A stretch of DNA of 13,931 nt from SpSt-1165 sp964391725 (GTDB lineage Bacteria > Chloroflexota > Anaerolineae > Anaerolineales > Anaerolineaceae). The position numbers and the translations under genes were made by a program. Each line of letters begins with the position of its first letter. Position 1 is the first letter of the stretch. The stretch spans positions 1 through 13,931 of the forward strand of contig CAYMNB010000066.1 of assembly GCA_964391725.1 (NCBI GenBank), given 5' to 3'. Below, piece after piece: positions 6,505-13,830 of the stretch. Under the pieces are notes generated by a model that saw nothing but the letters and a program-made list of their open reading frames with translations, was not told the DNA's origin and did no database searches.

Positions 6505-6703
6505 CACGTCAAAAGAAGGTTTTAACCCGTTCTTAACAACAGACTTTGTGAAATTTACCACTATCTTTTTAGATAGGAACCGCCATTTTTGTGGTTTTGA
6601 AGACGATAAAGGCCTTGTTTGACAGCAAATCCGACAAACTTTCCAGTCATTCACCGCTGTGAACGACCTGTTGCTGGTCTCGCTGTCTGATTGATCGCAA
6701 CGC

Positions 6704-7645
6704 TCAGCCCCAATAAGCGCTGCTGCCCATGCCCTGCCCATAGTAGCGGTAACTGGCGGCGGCTTCTGCCGTGCGCAATGGTCGGTTGTACAAGCGCAGC
6801 GATCCTGTAACAACACTCTCCTGCAGCACATGCAGGTTCATCGGCTCCCACAGGGCAGGCAACGGGTTGGCTAACACCGTCCACCCCGGCTGGCACTCGC
6901 CATCCGCCAACCAGCGAACCAGTCCGGCCTCCTCATCTGCGATCAATACCACATGATGCCAGGCGCCGTCTGCCAGCATCGCCCTGTCTGTCTCCACGTG
7001 CAGTTTGCCTGCATCATCTGTCATCAGCAGCGTCAGACAGTCCGCGTTAAGCAGCAATCGCAGGTGAGATTGATCGGTTTCTATAGTCAGCAACAACTGT
7101 TCAGCGGTCATTGTGTGTGATACCTTGAACCAGCCTGCCAGCGTGAACCCGCCCTGCAGGTCAGCCGCAGACAATGGTATTGTAGTGCTTGCATCGCGCT
7201 GAGCGTCCCACTCCAGCAGCAAGCCCGCGCTCGTCAACTCGGCGCGCTCCGTCTGCCCCCACAGTCCCGCCAGCACCTCCGCATGATGTTCTTGCAGATA
7301 AGCCACCAACGCAGCGCCAATTGCGGGGGCGTCCTGCATTACACGAAGTACTTCCGGCTGTCCCCAGCGTATCCCTCGTCCGTCAACATCATCGGTTTCT
7401 TCACCACCCGACAGCCACAGCAACCGCCCCGCGCCCTTGTCCTGAGTCAGGCGGATAATGCGCAGGTGCCGGCCGTTTGCCAGCCGCAAAACACTTTCTT
7501 TGTCCGTCAAAGGCATCCACCTGTCTGTCGGGTTGGATGCGCCCATCTTCGCTTCACCGCGCAGCGCAAACAACACCCCCGTGAGACCCAGCGTGGCACG
7601 GCGGAGAAAGTCACGTCGTGAGAGAAGGTTGCGCGCTTGCGTCAT
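6704..7645 (-). CDS. Tat-exported LamG/concanavalin-like domain protein
   Basis: The protein has 313 residues. It begins with a twin-arginine signal, SRRDFLRRA (residues 9-17), followed by a modest hydrophobic stretch (ATLGLTGVLFAL), so it is probably exported folded by the Tat system. Residues about 155-298 form a LamG-like jelly roll: GFTLAGWFKV at the start, GAWHHVVLIADE (227-238) in the middle, and the typical end GSLRLYNRPLRTAE (281-294). Such domains usually bind carbohydrate or act as adhesion or structural modules. Residues 40-150 are not recognised. No catalytic motif is visible. The ATG lacks a usable ribosome binding site but lies 6 nt after a -10 box, pointing to a leaderless message. 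The upstream gene ends 57 bases away, but this gene appears to have its own promoter. Confidence 0.78.
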   Translation of the reverse strand: MTQARNLLSRRDFLRRATLGLTGVLFALRGEAKMGASNPTDRWMPLTDKESVLRLANGRHLRIIRLTQDKGAGRLLWLSGGEETDDVDGRGIRWGQPEVLRVMQDAPAIGAALVAYLQEHHAEVLAGLWGQTERAELTSAGLLLEWDAQRDASTTIPLSAADLQGGFTLAGWFKVSHTMTAEQLLLTIETDQSHLRLLLNADCLTLLMTDDAGKLHVETDRAMLADGAWHHVVLIADEEAGLVRWLADGECQPGWTVLANPLPALWEPMNLHVLQESVVTGSLRLYNRPLRTAEAAASYRYYGQGMGSSAYWG

Positions 7646-7651
7646 GCCTTA

Positions 7652-7680
7652 ATCATAGTGGTGAACGCCCCAAAAAGCAA
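7652..7680 (-). promoter_or_regulatory. Promoter of the LamG-like gene (leaderless)
   Basis: TTGCTT (7675-7680) and TATGAT (7652-7657) on the minus strand are 17 bp apart. The -35 is a weak match (TTG kept) and the -10 matches 5 of 6. The -10 box is exactly 6 nt before the ATG at 7645, so the transcript would start at the initiation codon. Confidence 0.52.
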
Positions 7681-7702
7681 CTTCACGCACGGTAACGCCG
7701 CC

Positions 7703-8578
7703 TCATCTTTTCATCTGGCGGATCTCTGCCGCGTACGCCATGGCCTTTTCCTCGATGCTTTCAGGATAGGCAAACCCCAACGCCTGCGCCACTTCGATGG
7801 CCACCTTGTGCATCAGGTCACGCGTACGGTACAGGCTGTGCCACAATGCTTCGGGCTGGATGCCGCCATACGTCGCCTGCAAATCCGCCAGCAAGTCCGG
7901 GCGCAGATAGGTTTCGATGCAGCGCAGGTAGGGGCCCGTTTTGAGCCCCCAGTCATGATCGATCTCCAGGCGCCATTCCAACATGAAACGCAGTTCTTCC
8001 TGTTTGGCAAATTCATTCAACACACGATGCGCGGCGTTCAGGTCACCGCGCCAGATGTACTTGGCGACATAGAGGCAGTCCAGGAAGAAGGTTTCCACAC
8101 AGTCATGATATTGTTGTGCGCTGGGTGGTTTCGGAATGTAGGCTTGATAGGTGGGGGCTCTCAGGTTATCAGTCAAGCCATCCTTGTCCAGCAACACGCG
8201 ATACCCGGCGTCCAGTTCATCCGGCAGGGTCGGCAGCGCGGCGATATGTCGCAAAGCCGCCGGCGTCCACAGGGTGAAGTCGATCTTCAAATGTCCCTCG
8301 AACTGGATCACATAACCGGAGGAAGGCGAACCAAACTCCTTCGTGATGGGGTCGCGGAACAGCGCCAGCACCGTGCCAAACGCTGCCAGCCAGTCGCGGC
8401 TGGCGTGGTAGGGGGTGATGTCATCCGCCACCAGGATGATGTCATAATCGGACAGCGCATCCGTCACCCCGCCGGTGATGGCGCGCGTGCTGGTGATGAG
8501 CAAAGCGCGCACATCTTCCCGTGCCCGCCCCCAGGCGATGATGTGCTGTTCAAATGCGTCGTTCGGTTGTTCGTGCAT
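7703..8578 (-). CDS. ANT(6)-like nucleotidyltransferase (aminoglycoside adenylyltransferase family)
   Basis: The 291-residue protein matches the length and layout of the streptomycin 6-adenylyltransferase family (Pfam Adenyl_transf; AadE/ANT(6) group), whose characterised members transfer AMP from ATP to the antibiotic. The metal-binding aspartates of the polymerase-beta fold are visible: SDYDI gives D44 and D46, and KIDFTL gives D100. A family-like DWLAAFG follows near 62-68, LLDKDG occupies the expected place, and the C-terminal helical half ends with the EVAQALGFAYP segment. The usual GSR before the first aspartates reads STR (30-32), a change in the nucleotide-binding loop that leaves substrate and activity uncertain. 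Many chromosomal homologues in environmental bacteria have no proven resistance role. The ATG sits 6 nt after a -10 box, with no ribosome binding site, implying a leaderless message. Confidence 0.83.
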   Translation of the reverse strand: MHEQPNDAFEQHIIAWGRAREDVRALLITSTRAITGGVTDALSDYDIILVADDITPYHASRDWLAAFGTVLALFRDPITKEFGSPSSGYVIQFEGHLKIDFTLWTPAALRHIAALPTLPDELDAGYRVLLDKDGLTDNLRAPTYQAYIPKPPSAQQYHDCVETFFLDCLYVAKYIWRGDLNAAHRVLNEFAKQEELRFMLEWRLEIDHDWGLKTGPYLRCIETYLRPDLLADLQATYGGIQPEALWHSLYRTRDLMHKVAIEVAQALGFAYPESIEEKAMAYAAEIRQMKR

Positions 8579-8584
8579 GAGGGA

Positions 8585-8613
8585 ATCATACGAGGGAATG
8601 CGGATTTTGGCAA
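8585..8613 (-). promoter_or_regulatory. Promoter of the nucleotidyltransferase gene (leaderless)
   Basis: TTGCCA (8608-8613) and TATGAT (8585-8590) on the minus strand are 17 bp apart and each match 5 of 6 consensus bases. The -10 box is exactly 6 nt before the ATG at 8578. The -35 box is 12 bases beyond the stop of the helicase gene, so the boundary of the AT-rich island falls at the edge of this promoter. Confidence 0.65.
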
Positions 8614-8625
8614 TTGGGTGGATAT

Positions 8626-9996
8626 CTACTTATCCAAATTCAAAAGAGGACTTGAAGAGAGGATGGTTAAGCTTTCCGAACCTCGTGTTATTGCCACATA
8701 AAAGTTTTTCTGATTTTGAAGTTTATCAGCATTTAAGACAATTGCATGATTAAATTCTAGCCCTTTAATGAGCAAAGTTCGAGATATTATTCTATTCTCA
8801 GGTTTTCGCCCATTTACTCTTGTCCTATAACGAGCGGCAAAAGCCGCTTCATAGATAGACGAATACTTTTCAGTGGAGAATTCTTGAAATGTATTTTTCA
8901 TCTCATTTAGCAATTCTTTTCGATAAACCTTTTTTCCAATATCATTTGTTATCGAGTCAATAATTTTCGGAACTATAGATAAATCACCATTTTGTAATTG
9001 CTCGAATTCTTTTTTTAGGTATTCCTTATCCGAAAATATACTTCTCTCTGCACATGCTTTCATTGTGAGGTTTTTTATTCCACTGATAATTGCTGTAAAA
9101 TTCTCTTGTAATAACCACTCATCAATTCTCCTTACTGTGGTCATTAACTCCTTACAATCCATTTCTTCTATTGATTGATAAAGACCATTAAGGCCTTTAG
9201 CGGTACGATGAGCATCATCAGGCCAATAGTGAATCCCTGCAATCGTTCCCCTCTTATGTGCTTTGACGTATTTACAAACCTCAATTTCACTATTTTCACT
9301 CCATGGTTGCCAATTGATCTCTGGGTAAAGGTTAATGTCAACAGGCTCATGGTTTAGGAGCTTTGTACGGATATCACCTAATTGTTTACCTAGTTCAGGA
9401 TTTGAATTTTGCCATCGATACGGTTGGGTTAAGTCAGGAGTAGGATTAAATGTTGGCAAAACATCTGTTTGCCAGTCAACAATTGGATCGCAAAAATCAA
9501 AAATTCCTTGCAATGGGTCACCCAATACACGTACTGGAAGGAAGTTGCATAACCTTAAGGCAATAGCATGTTGCAATTGTGTACAATCTTGATATTCATC
9601 AATATATACTCCATCATATGATGCCATTAATACATTTTCTAAAAACGCATAAGAAAAAAGTTTCTGGGCTGCAGGATAGACTTCTCCCCAATCATTGCCT
9701 TGTGGCTTAGCTACTGCTAGGTTCGACATTGAAGGATAGGCAGAAGCATATTTCAATAACCAACTAGCTATGGTATCTACTTGGTATTGTGACACAGGTA
9801 CATGGTGCTTTCGAAACCGTGAGCGTAGCGCAGCCACACCAGCATTAGTATGAGTCAACACTAATTGTTTGCCCGTAGATAATGCAACAGCTCTAACAAT
9901 TGCTTCGGTCTTTCCGCAACCAGCAGCAGCTTTCACAGAAACCGGCGATTTCGCTGTGACTAACTGTTCAACAACAATATCGAATTCATCAACCAT
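8626..9996 (-). CDS. gajB: UvrD/Rep-like superfamily 1 helicase, GajB-like subunit
   Basis: From the ATG at 9996 the protein has 456 residues, close to known GajB proteins. Superfamily 1 motifs appear in order: Walker A AAAGCGKTE (23-31), Walker B DEYQD (133-137), motif III LGDPLQG (158-164), QPYRW (191-195), motif V-like KGLEF (411-415) and motif VI YVAITRGS (433-440). The middle region is poorly conserved and short, as in GajB compared with full-length UvrD. In Gabija the helicase-like subunit senses DNA ends and joins the OLD nuclease in a complex that depletes nucleotides and cuts phage DNA. Its start overlaps the upstream gene by 8 nt (ATGGTTGA), implying coupled translation. A TTG at 10011 could add five residues, but neither start has a clear ribosome binding site. 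Composition is AT-rich, like its partner and unlike the flanks. Confidence 0.82.
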   Translation of the reverse strand: MVDEFDIVVEQLVTAKSPVSVKAAAGCGKTEAIVRAVALSTGKQLVLTHTNAGVAALRSRFRKHHVPVSQYQVDTIASWLLKYASAYPSMSNLAVAKPQGNDWGEVYPAAQKLFSYAFLENVLMASYDGVYIDEYQDCTQLQHAIALRLCNFLPVRVLGDPLQGIFDFCDPIVDWQTDVLPTFNPTPDLTQPYRWQNSNPELGKQLGDIRTKLLNHEPVDINLYPEINWQPWSENSEIEVCKYVKAHKRGTIAGIHYWPDDAHRTAKGLNGLYQSIEEMDCKELMTTVRRIDEWLLQENFTAIISGIKNLTMKACAERSIFSDKEYLKKEFEQLQNGDLSIVPKIIDSITNDIGKKVYRKELLNEMKNTFQEFSTEKYSSIYEAAFAARYRTRVNGRKPENRIISRTLLIKGLEFNHAIVLNADKLQNQKNFYVAITRGSESLTILSSSPLLNLDK

Positions 9997-11725
9997 AGCA
10001 CCACTTTTCAATGGACACCAATGTTCTGAATGTTGGAGAATCTCCCATCATATCCAAATATCCGGATAGAAATGTTCCAAGAGATTCCCCCTTATCACGA
10101 CGTTTAAACCACTTTCCATCATCAGCAGCTTTACCCAACAATTCCCGTAATTTTCGTTCATCCCCCAGCGAAATTAAACCTTCCCAACTTGAACAGAACT
10201 CAGGTGAAATATGAGTAGAAAACTGTTTCTTAATATCCGCCCATACTTTATTTCTGTCATTCAAGTTTTCCGCTAAAGTAATAAGTCCTTCTAATTCATT
10301 TTGAGGTAAATCAAAGCACAACCTTCTTTCAATCTCAACATTGCCGTCCCAGAGAAATACATCAATACCATTTTCTTTCATACAATCAGCTGATGGATTC
10401 AAATCTCTATCCGAATCACCAAAATATGCAACTTCATACCCCAATTTTGCCATTGCTAACGCAAATTTAGGTGCTTCTGAACCCCCAGATTTAGGACTCT
10501 CAATAGGAGACACTCCTGCCTCTGCCATAGTTAAATAACGCCATTGACCTGTTTCTTTTTCGTGTTTATTTTGCCAGAAATTTTGATCAAGACTTAATAA
10601 TAAACCGCTTTCTGTTTTCCCTTCACAAATTATTACTTTTCTACACAAAAATGCTTCTGGTATACTCCTGACAATATTCTGCAAATCTACTGAAACCTGA
10701 ATTACTTTCGTGTTTCCATTTTGAGAATTGACTACAAAAATTTCACTTGCAATGCATTCTACAACTGTTACCGACGAATGTGTAGTAAATAGTACTTGAT
10801 GGTTGTCATTGTCATTTGGGCGTAGTTGACGAATCAAATGGCGTAACCTATAAGGTTCAAGACTGTTTTCAATTTCATCAACCAAAATAACGGCCCCTTC
10901 CTTAACGCCTGACTTATGTATAGCCATTGTCATCAACCGGCGACTACCTGCCCCTCGAAGAGATAAGGGTAATTGTCCATCAAATAATGAAATAGCTCCT
11001 TGACGCAAACTGACTCGTAGAGGATCTATACCTGCGTGGAAAGCATCCTGGGCATTAATCCCCATTATTTGAGCTACTGGAACAATGTCACCTATCGCCA
11101 TTTCTAGTAAGCTTAAGTCTAACTCAGCAAGAGAATTTAGCACTCTGCGTTCTGCTTCAGCTAACAAACTTGGAATTTTTGTTAGATCATCTCTTTGGGT
11201 TAGGCGACTTAATGCAGAATTTCGACCCCACGCCAAATCAGCATCAACATAACTTCCAATTTTTGCTACTCCTAATTTCTGTCTATCTGTTGAAGAAATT
11301 CTACGAGGTTCCTTTTCATCTTCTTGAAAGGACATTACTTCCCAAACTGGCTCAAGATCAGAATCTATAGTCAATCTAATTTTCAATGCTATATGGTCAT
11401 CATCATTTTCTTGATTTTTCTTACTGCCCCCATCATTATTCCAAAATCCTAGGTACAAACCGAATTTTTCTTCACTGAGTAGACTTTCTGGTAGTTCTGT
11501 TATGATAGCTTCAATAATGATCGGGTTTTGTACTACCATTTGATGGAAATCCGAATCAGTAATTGGTAAATTCCAGTTAGGAGAAAATAGGTACTCCAAT
11601 GCAAGCAGAATCGTTGATTTCGTAGAGTCACCAGGCCCAACTAAGCAAACTAAGTCACTTTTTATTTCCCACTCAAGATTGTCTATTCCACGAAACTTTT
11701 GAATAATTAACTTTCTTAATTTCAT
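9989..11725 (-). CDS. gajA: OLD-family ATPase/TOPRIM nuclease, GajA-like subunit
   Basis: The 578-residue protein has the class 2 OLD layout. The ABC/SMC-type ATPase covers residues 1-about 345: Walker A region GPGDSTKST (30-38), signature-like LRGAGSRR (256-263), Walker B VILVDEIEN (279-287, D283 and E284) and H-loop TTHSS (H316). The TOPRIM nuclease follows from about 362: ICEGKTE (E368, E372), FGDSDRD (D437, D439) and a lysine-rich stretch near 538-545 likely to supply the catalytic lysine. OLD proteins encoded next to a UvrD-like helicase form Gabija, an anti-phage system in which this subunit is a sequence-specific DNA nickase inhibited by high nucleotide levels. Walker A is unusual because the glycine before K36 is T35. 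AGGG lies 9 nt before the ATG. Both genes are far more AT-rich than their neighbours, which suggests transfer. A non-Gabija OLD/UvrD pair is the main alternative. Confidence 0.83.
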   Translation of the reverse strand: MKLRKLIIQKFRGIDNLEWEIKSDLVCLVGPGDSTKSTILLALEYLFSPNWNLPITDSDFHQMVVQNPIIIEAIITELPESLLSEEKFGLYLGFWNNDGGSKKNQENDDDHIALKIRLTIDSDLEPVWEVMSFQEDEKEPRRISSTDRQKLGVAKIGSYVDADLAWGRNSALSRLTQRDDLTKIPSLLAEAERRVLNSLAELDLSLLEMAIGDIVPVAQIMGINAQDAFHAGIDPLRVSLRQGAISLFDGQLPLSLRGAGSRRLMTMAIHKSGVKEGAVILVDEIENSLEPYRLRHLIRQLRPNDNDNHQVLFTTHSSVTVVECIASEIFVVNSQNGNTKVIQVSVDLQNIVRSIPEAFLCRKVIICEGKTESGLLLSLDQNFWQNKHEKETGQWRYLTMAEAGVSPIESPKSGGSEAPKFALAMAKLGYEVAYFGDSDRDLNPSADCMKENGIDVFLWDGNVEIERRLCFDLPQNELEGLITLAENLNDRNKVWADIKKQFSTHISPEFCSSWEGLISLGDERKLRELLGKAADDGKWFKRRDKGESLGTFLSGYLDMMGDSPTFRTLVSIEKWCYG

Positions 11726-11785
11726 TTTCTACAACCCTACTCTATACAACTTCTTTAATATTTGGAAATCAAAAACTGATGATTT
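11726..11785. other. AT-rich spacer upstream of gajA, downstream of fcl
   Basis: These 60 bases separate the fcl stop from the gajA start, both read leftward. The AT-rich minus-strand sequence offers a -10-like TATAGA (about 11740-11745) without a convincing -35 box, so the promoter assignment is weak. A small AAATCA/TGATTT stem (about 11766-11785) might act near the end of the fcl message. The change from GC-rich to AT-rich sequence occurs within this spacer, marking one island boundary. Confidence 0.35.
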
Positions 11786-12736
11786 TTATTCCGTGTGTCT
11801 TGCGCGATACCACGCCACCGTCCTCTGCAACCCCTCATCGAACGGCATCTGCGCCTCGAAGCCGAACCACTCCTTCGCCCTTGTCACGTCCAGGCAGCGG
11901 CGCGGCTGGCCGTTGGGTTTGCTGGTATCCCACACCAGTTTTCCCTCAAACCCGGTGGCGTTGGCAACCTCTTCCACCAGGTCCTTGATCGAAATTTCCA
12001 TGCCCGAACCGAGGTTAACGGGCTCCGAATCATTGTAATGCTCCGCCGCCAGCAGGATGCCCTCCGCGGCATCGTCCACATACAGGAATTCGCGCGTGGG
12101 CGAGCCATCGCCCCACACCACGATCTGCTCGTCACCCGCCGCCTGCGCGTCCACGCATTTCTTGATCAGCGCCGGGATCACGTGCGACGATGCCGGGTCA
12201 AAGTTGTCGCCGGGGCCATACAGGTTGACGGGTAGCAGGTAGATGCTGTTGTAGCCATATTGGTCGCGGTAAGCTTGCGACTGGACGAGAAGCATCTTCT
12301 TGGCCAGCCCGTAGGGGGCATTGGTCTCCTCCGGGTAGCCGTTCCACAGTTCTTCCTCTTTAAACGGCACCGGCGTGAACTTGGGGTAGGCGCAGATCGT
12401 GCCGACCGCCACAAATTTCTCCACGCCGTGCTGCCAGGCTTTGTGCAATAGCTGCACGCCCATCATCAGGTTGTTATAGAAGAACTCGGCGGGATGTTCG
12501 CGGTTGGCGCCGATGCCGCCCACCTGTGCCGCCAGATGGATGATGATGTCCGGCTGGCTGTCGTGCAGCAGGCGCTCGATGGCGTCGCCGTCCACCAGGT
12601 CATACTGGCTGCTGCGCGGGATGAAGATATTCTCTTCTTTGGCGCCGCGTTCGATCAATTTCTTGACCACCGCCTGCCCCAGAAAACCCGCCCCGCCGGT
12701 CACACAGATGCGTTTCTCCGCCCAGAAAGAACTCAT
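11786..12736 (-). CDS. fcl: GDP-L-fucose synthase (GDP-4-keto-6-deoxymannose 3,5-epimerase/4-reductase)
   Basis: This 316-residue short-chain dehydrogenase performs the second step from GDP-mannose to GDP-L-fucose: epimerisation at C3 and C5, then NADPH reduction at C4, in the cytoplasm. The Rossmann motif is TGGAGFLG (13-20). The catalytic Y142 and K146 are in PYGLAK. C115 in VGTICAYPK and H185 in SSHVIPAL match the cysteine and histidine acid/base pair of the E. coli enzyme. The serine of the triad is threonine here (T113). The frame is open upstream to 12964, but that extension overlaps gmd. AAGGAGG (12741-12747) lies 4 nt before the ATG at 12736, which also gives the family's standard N-terminus. 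The start overlaps the gmd stop as ATGA, so translation is coupled. Confidence 0.92.
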   Translation of the reverse strand: MSSFWAEKRICVTGGAGFLGQAVVKKLIERGAKEENIFIPRSSQYDLVDGDAIERLLHDSQPDIIIHLAAQVGGIGANREHPAEFFYNNLMMGVQLLHKAWQHGVEKFVAVGTICAYPKFTPVPFKEEELWNGYPEETNAPYGLAKKMLLVQSQAYRDQYGYNSIYLLPVNLYGPGDNFDPASSHVIPALIKKCVDAQAAGDEQIVVWGDGSPTREFLYVDDAAEGILLAAEHYNDSEPVNLGSGMEISIKDLVEEVANATGFEGKLVWDTSKPNGQPRRCLDVTRAKEWFGFEAQMPFDEGLQRTVAWYRARHTE

Positions 12737-13830
12737 CGCTCCTCCTTGCCACGCAGCGGCAGCTGATCCATGCTGACCACCTGCTGCTCCCAGCGGTGCC
12801 ACGGCCCGTGATGCTGTTCCAGCAATTTTTTGCCTTCGCCGGGTGATTCCAGCCCGGAAAGCTCCAGGTCGGCATCCATCATAATGCGCACCAAATCTTT
12901 GAAATACACACGCGGCTCCCAACCAAGTTCTTGCATGGCGCGGGCGGGGTCTGCCTGCAGCCAATCGACCTCATTGGGGCGGAAATAGCGCGGGTCGATC
13001 TTGACATAGTCATGCCAGTCGAGGTTAACGTAGCCGAAGGCCTCATCCAGAAATTCGCGGATGGTGTGGGTTTCCCCGGTACCGATCACCAGATCGAGCG
13101 GGTTTTCATGCTGCACCATCTTCCACATCGCCGCCACATAATCGGGGGCATAACCCCAGTCACGTTTGGCATCCAGATTGCCAAGATACAGAAAATCCTG
13201 CTCGCCCTTCATGATCGAAGCCACCGCGCGGGTAATCTTGCGTGTGACGAAGGTTTCGCCGCGCCGCGGGCTTTCGTGATTGAACAAAATGCCGTTGCTG
13301 GTGAACAGGCCATAACCGTCGCGGTATTGGCGTGTGATCCAGTAGGCATACAGCTTGGCGGCGGCATACGGGCTTTGCGGGTAGAAGGGGGTGTCTTCGT
13401 TCTGCGGCGCGGGCGCCGACCCAAACAGTTCGCTGGTGGATGCCTGGTAGAAACGCGCCTTGACCCCCGAACGATGGATAGCGTCCAGCAGGCGCGTGGT
13501 GCCCAACCCGCTGATATCGCCGGTGTATTCGGGCATGTCGAAACTGACGCGCACATGGCTCATCGCCGCCAGGTTATAGACCTCGTCCGGCCTGACTGCG
13601 TAGATCACGTCTAACAGCGAACCCGACGCCGACAGGTCGCCGTAATGCAGAAACAGGCGGTCCTTTTCCTGGGCTTTGTGCGGATCATGGTAGATGTGGT
13701 CGATGCGCCGGGTGTTAAAGGTGCTGGCGCGGCGGATGATGCCGTGCACTTCGTAGCCCTTTGCCAGCAGCAATTCTGCCAGATACGAACCATCCTGTCC
13801 GGTGATACCGGTAATTAACGCTTTTTTCAT
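12733..13830 (-). CDS. gmd: GDP-mannose 4,6-dehydratase
   Basis: The enzyme uses bound NADP(H) to convert GDP-D-mannose to GDP-4-keto-6-deoxy-D-mannose, the committed step to GDP-L-fucose, GDP-rhamnose and related surface sugars. The 365-residue length is standard. The signature GITGQDGSYL is at residues 8-17, the RRAS segment that contacts the cofactor near 33-36, STSELFG at 131-137 (T132, E134), and the catalytic Y155 and K159 in SPYAAAK. The next gene supplies the epimerase/reductase, so GDP-L-fucose is the likely product. The ATG at 13830 has GGAG 10 nt upstream. A second in-frame ATG at 13851 has no ribosome binding site and would add seven residues that the family lacks. Further glycan genes may lie beyond the right edge. 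Confidence 0.95.
   Translation of the reverse strand: MKKALITGITGQDGSYLAELLLAKGYEVHGIIRRASTFNTRRIDHIYHDPHKAQEKDRLFLHYGDLSASGSLLDVIYAVRPDEVYNLAAMSHVRVSFDMPEYTGDISGLGTTRLLDAIHRSGVKARFYQASTSELFGSAPAPQNEDTPFYPQSPYAAAKLYAYWITRQYRDGYGLFTSNGILFNHESPRRGETFVTRKITRAVASIMKGEQDFLYLGNLDAKRDWGYAPDYVAAMWKMVQHENPLDLVIGTGETHTIREFLDEAFGYVNLDWHDYVKIDPRYFRPNEVDWLQADPARAMQELGWEPRVYFKDLVRIMMDADLELSGLESPGEGKKLLEQHHGPWHRWEQQVVSMDQLPLRGKEER

Larger units (their letters stand above)
6266..6703. other. Non-coding interval with leader hairpins and promoters
   Basis: This gap of about 440 bases separates the stop of the LamG gene from the oxidoreductase start. I see no credible gene. It contains two candidate minus-strand promoters, a 10-bp hairpin (6399-6426) and a small stem CTATCT/AGATAG with loop TTTT (6561-6576). 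Base composition around 6510-6600 is distinctly more AT-rich than in the flanking genes. An RNA element in the leader is possible but unproven. Confidence 0.5.

Noticed and set aside
6455..6525. AAGGAG followed by a TTG-started 18-codon frame on the plus strand
   Set aside because: It has no downstream plus-strand gene that it could lead, and ends quickly. The chance match is not persuasive.
6475..6831. 118-codon minus-strand open frame in the 6266-6703 gap
   Set aside because: It overlaps the end of the LamG gene in another frame, has no ribosome binding site and no recognisable motif.
8579..11785. Transposon or integrative ends around the gajA/gajB pair
   Set aside because: I looked for terminal inverted or direct repeats near both boundaries and saw only trivial A-rich similarity; no integrase or tRNA gene is present in the window.
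12737..12964. N-terminal extension of the fcl frame
   Set aside because: It overlaps the gmd coding end in another frame, is rich in Arg/Ala/Gly with no family similarity, and a strong ribosome binding site and the Rossmann start point to the ATG at 12736.
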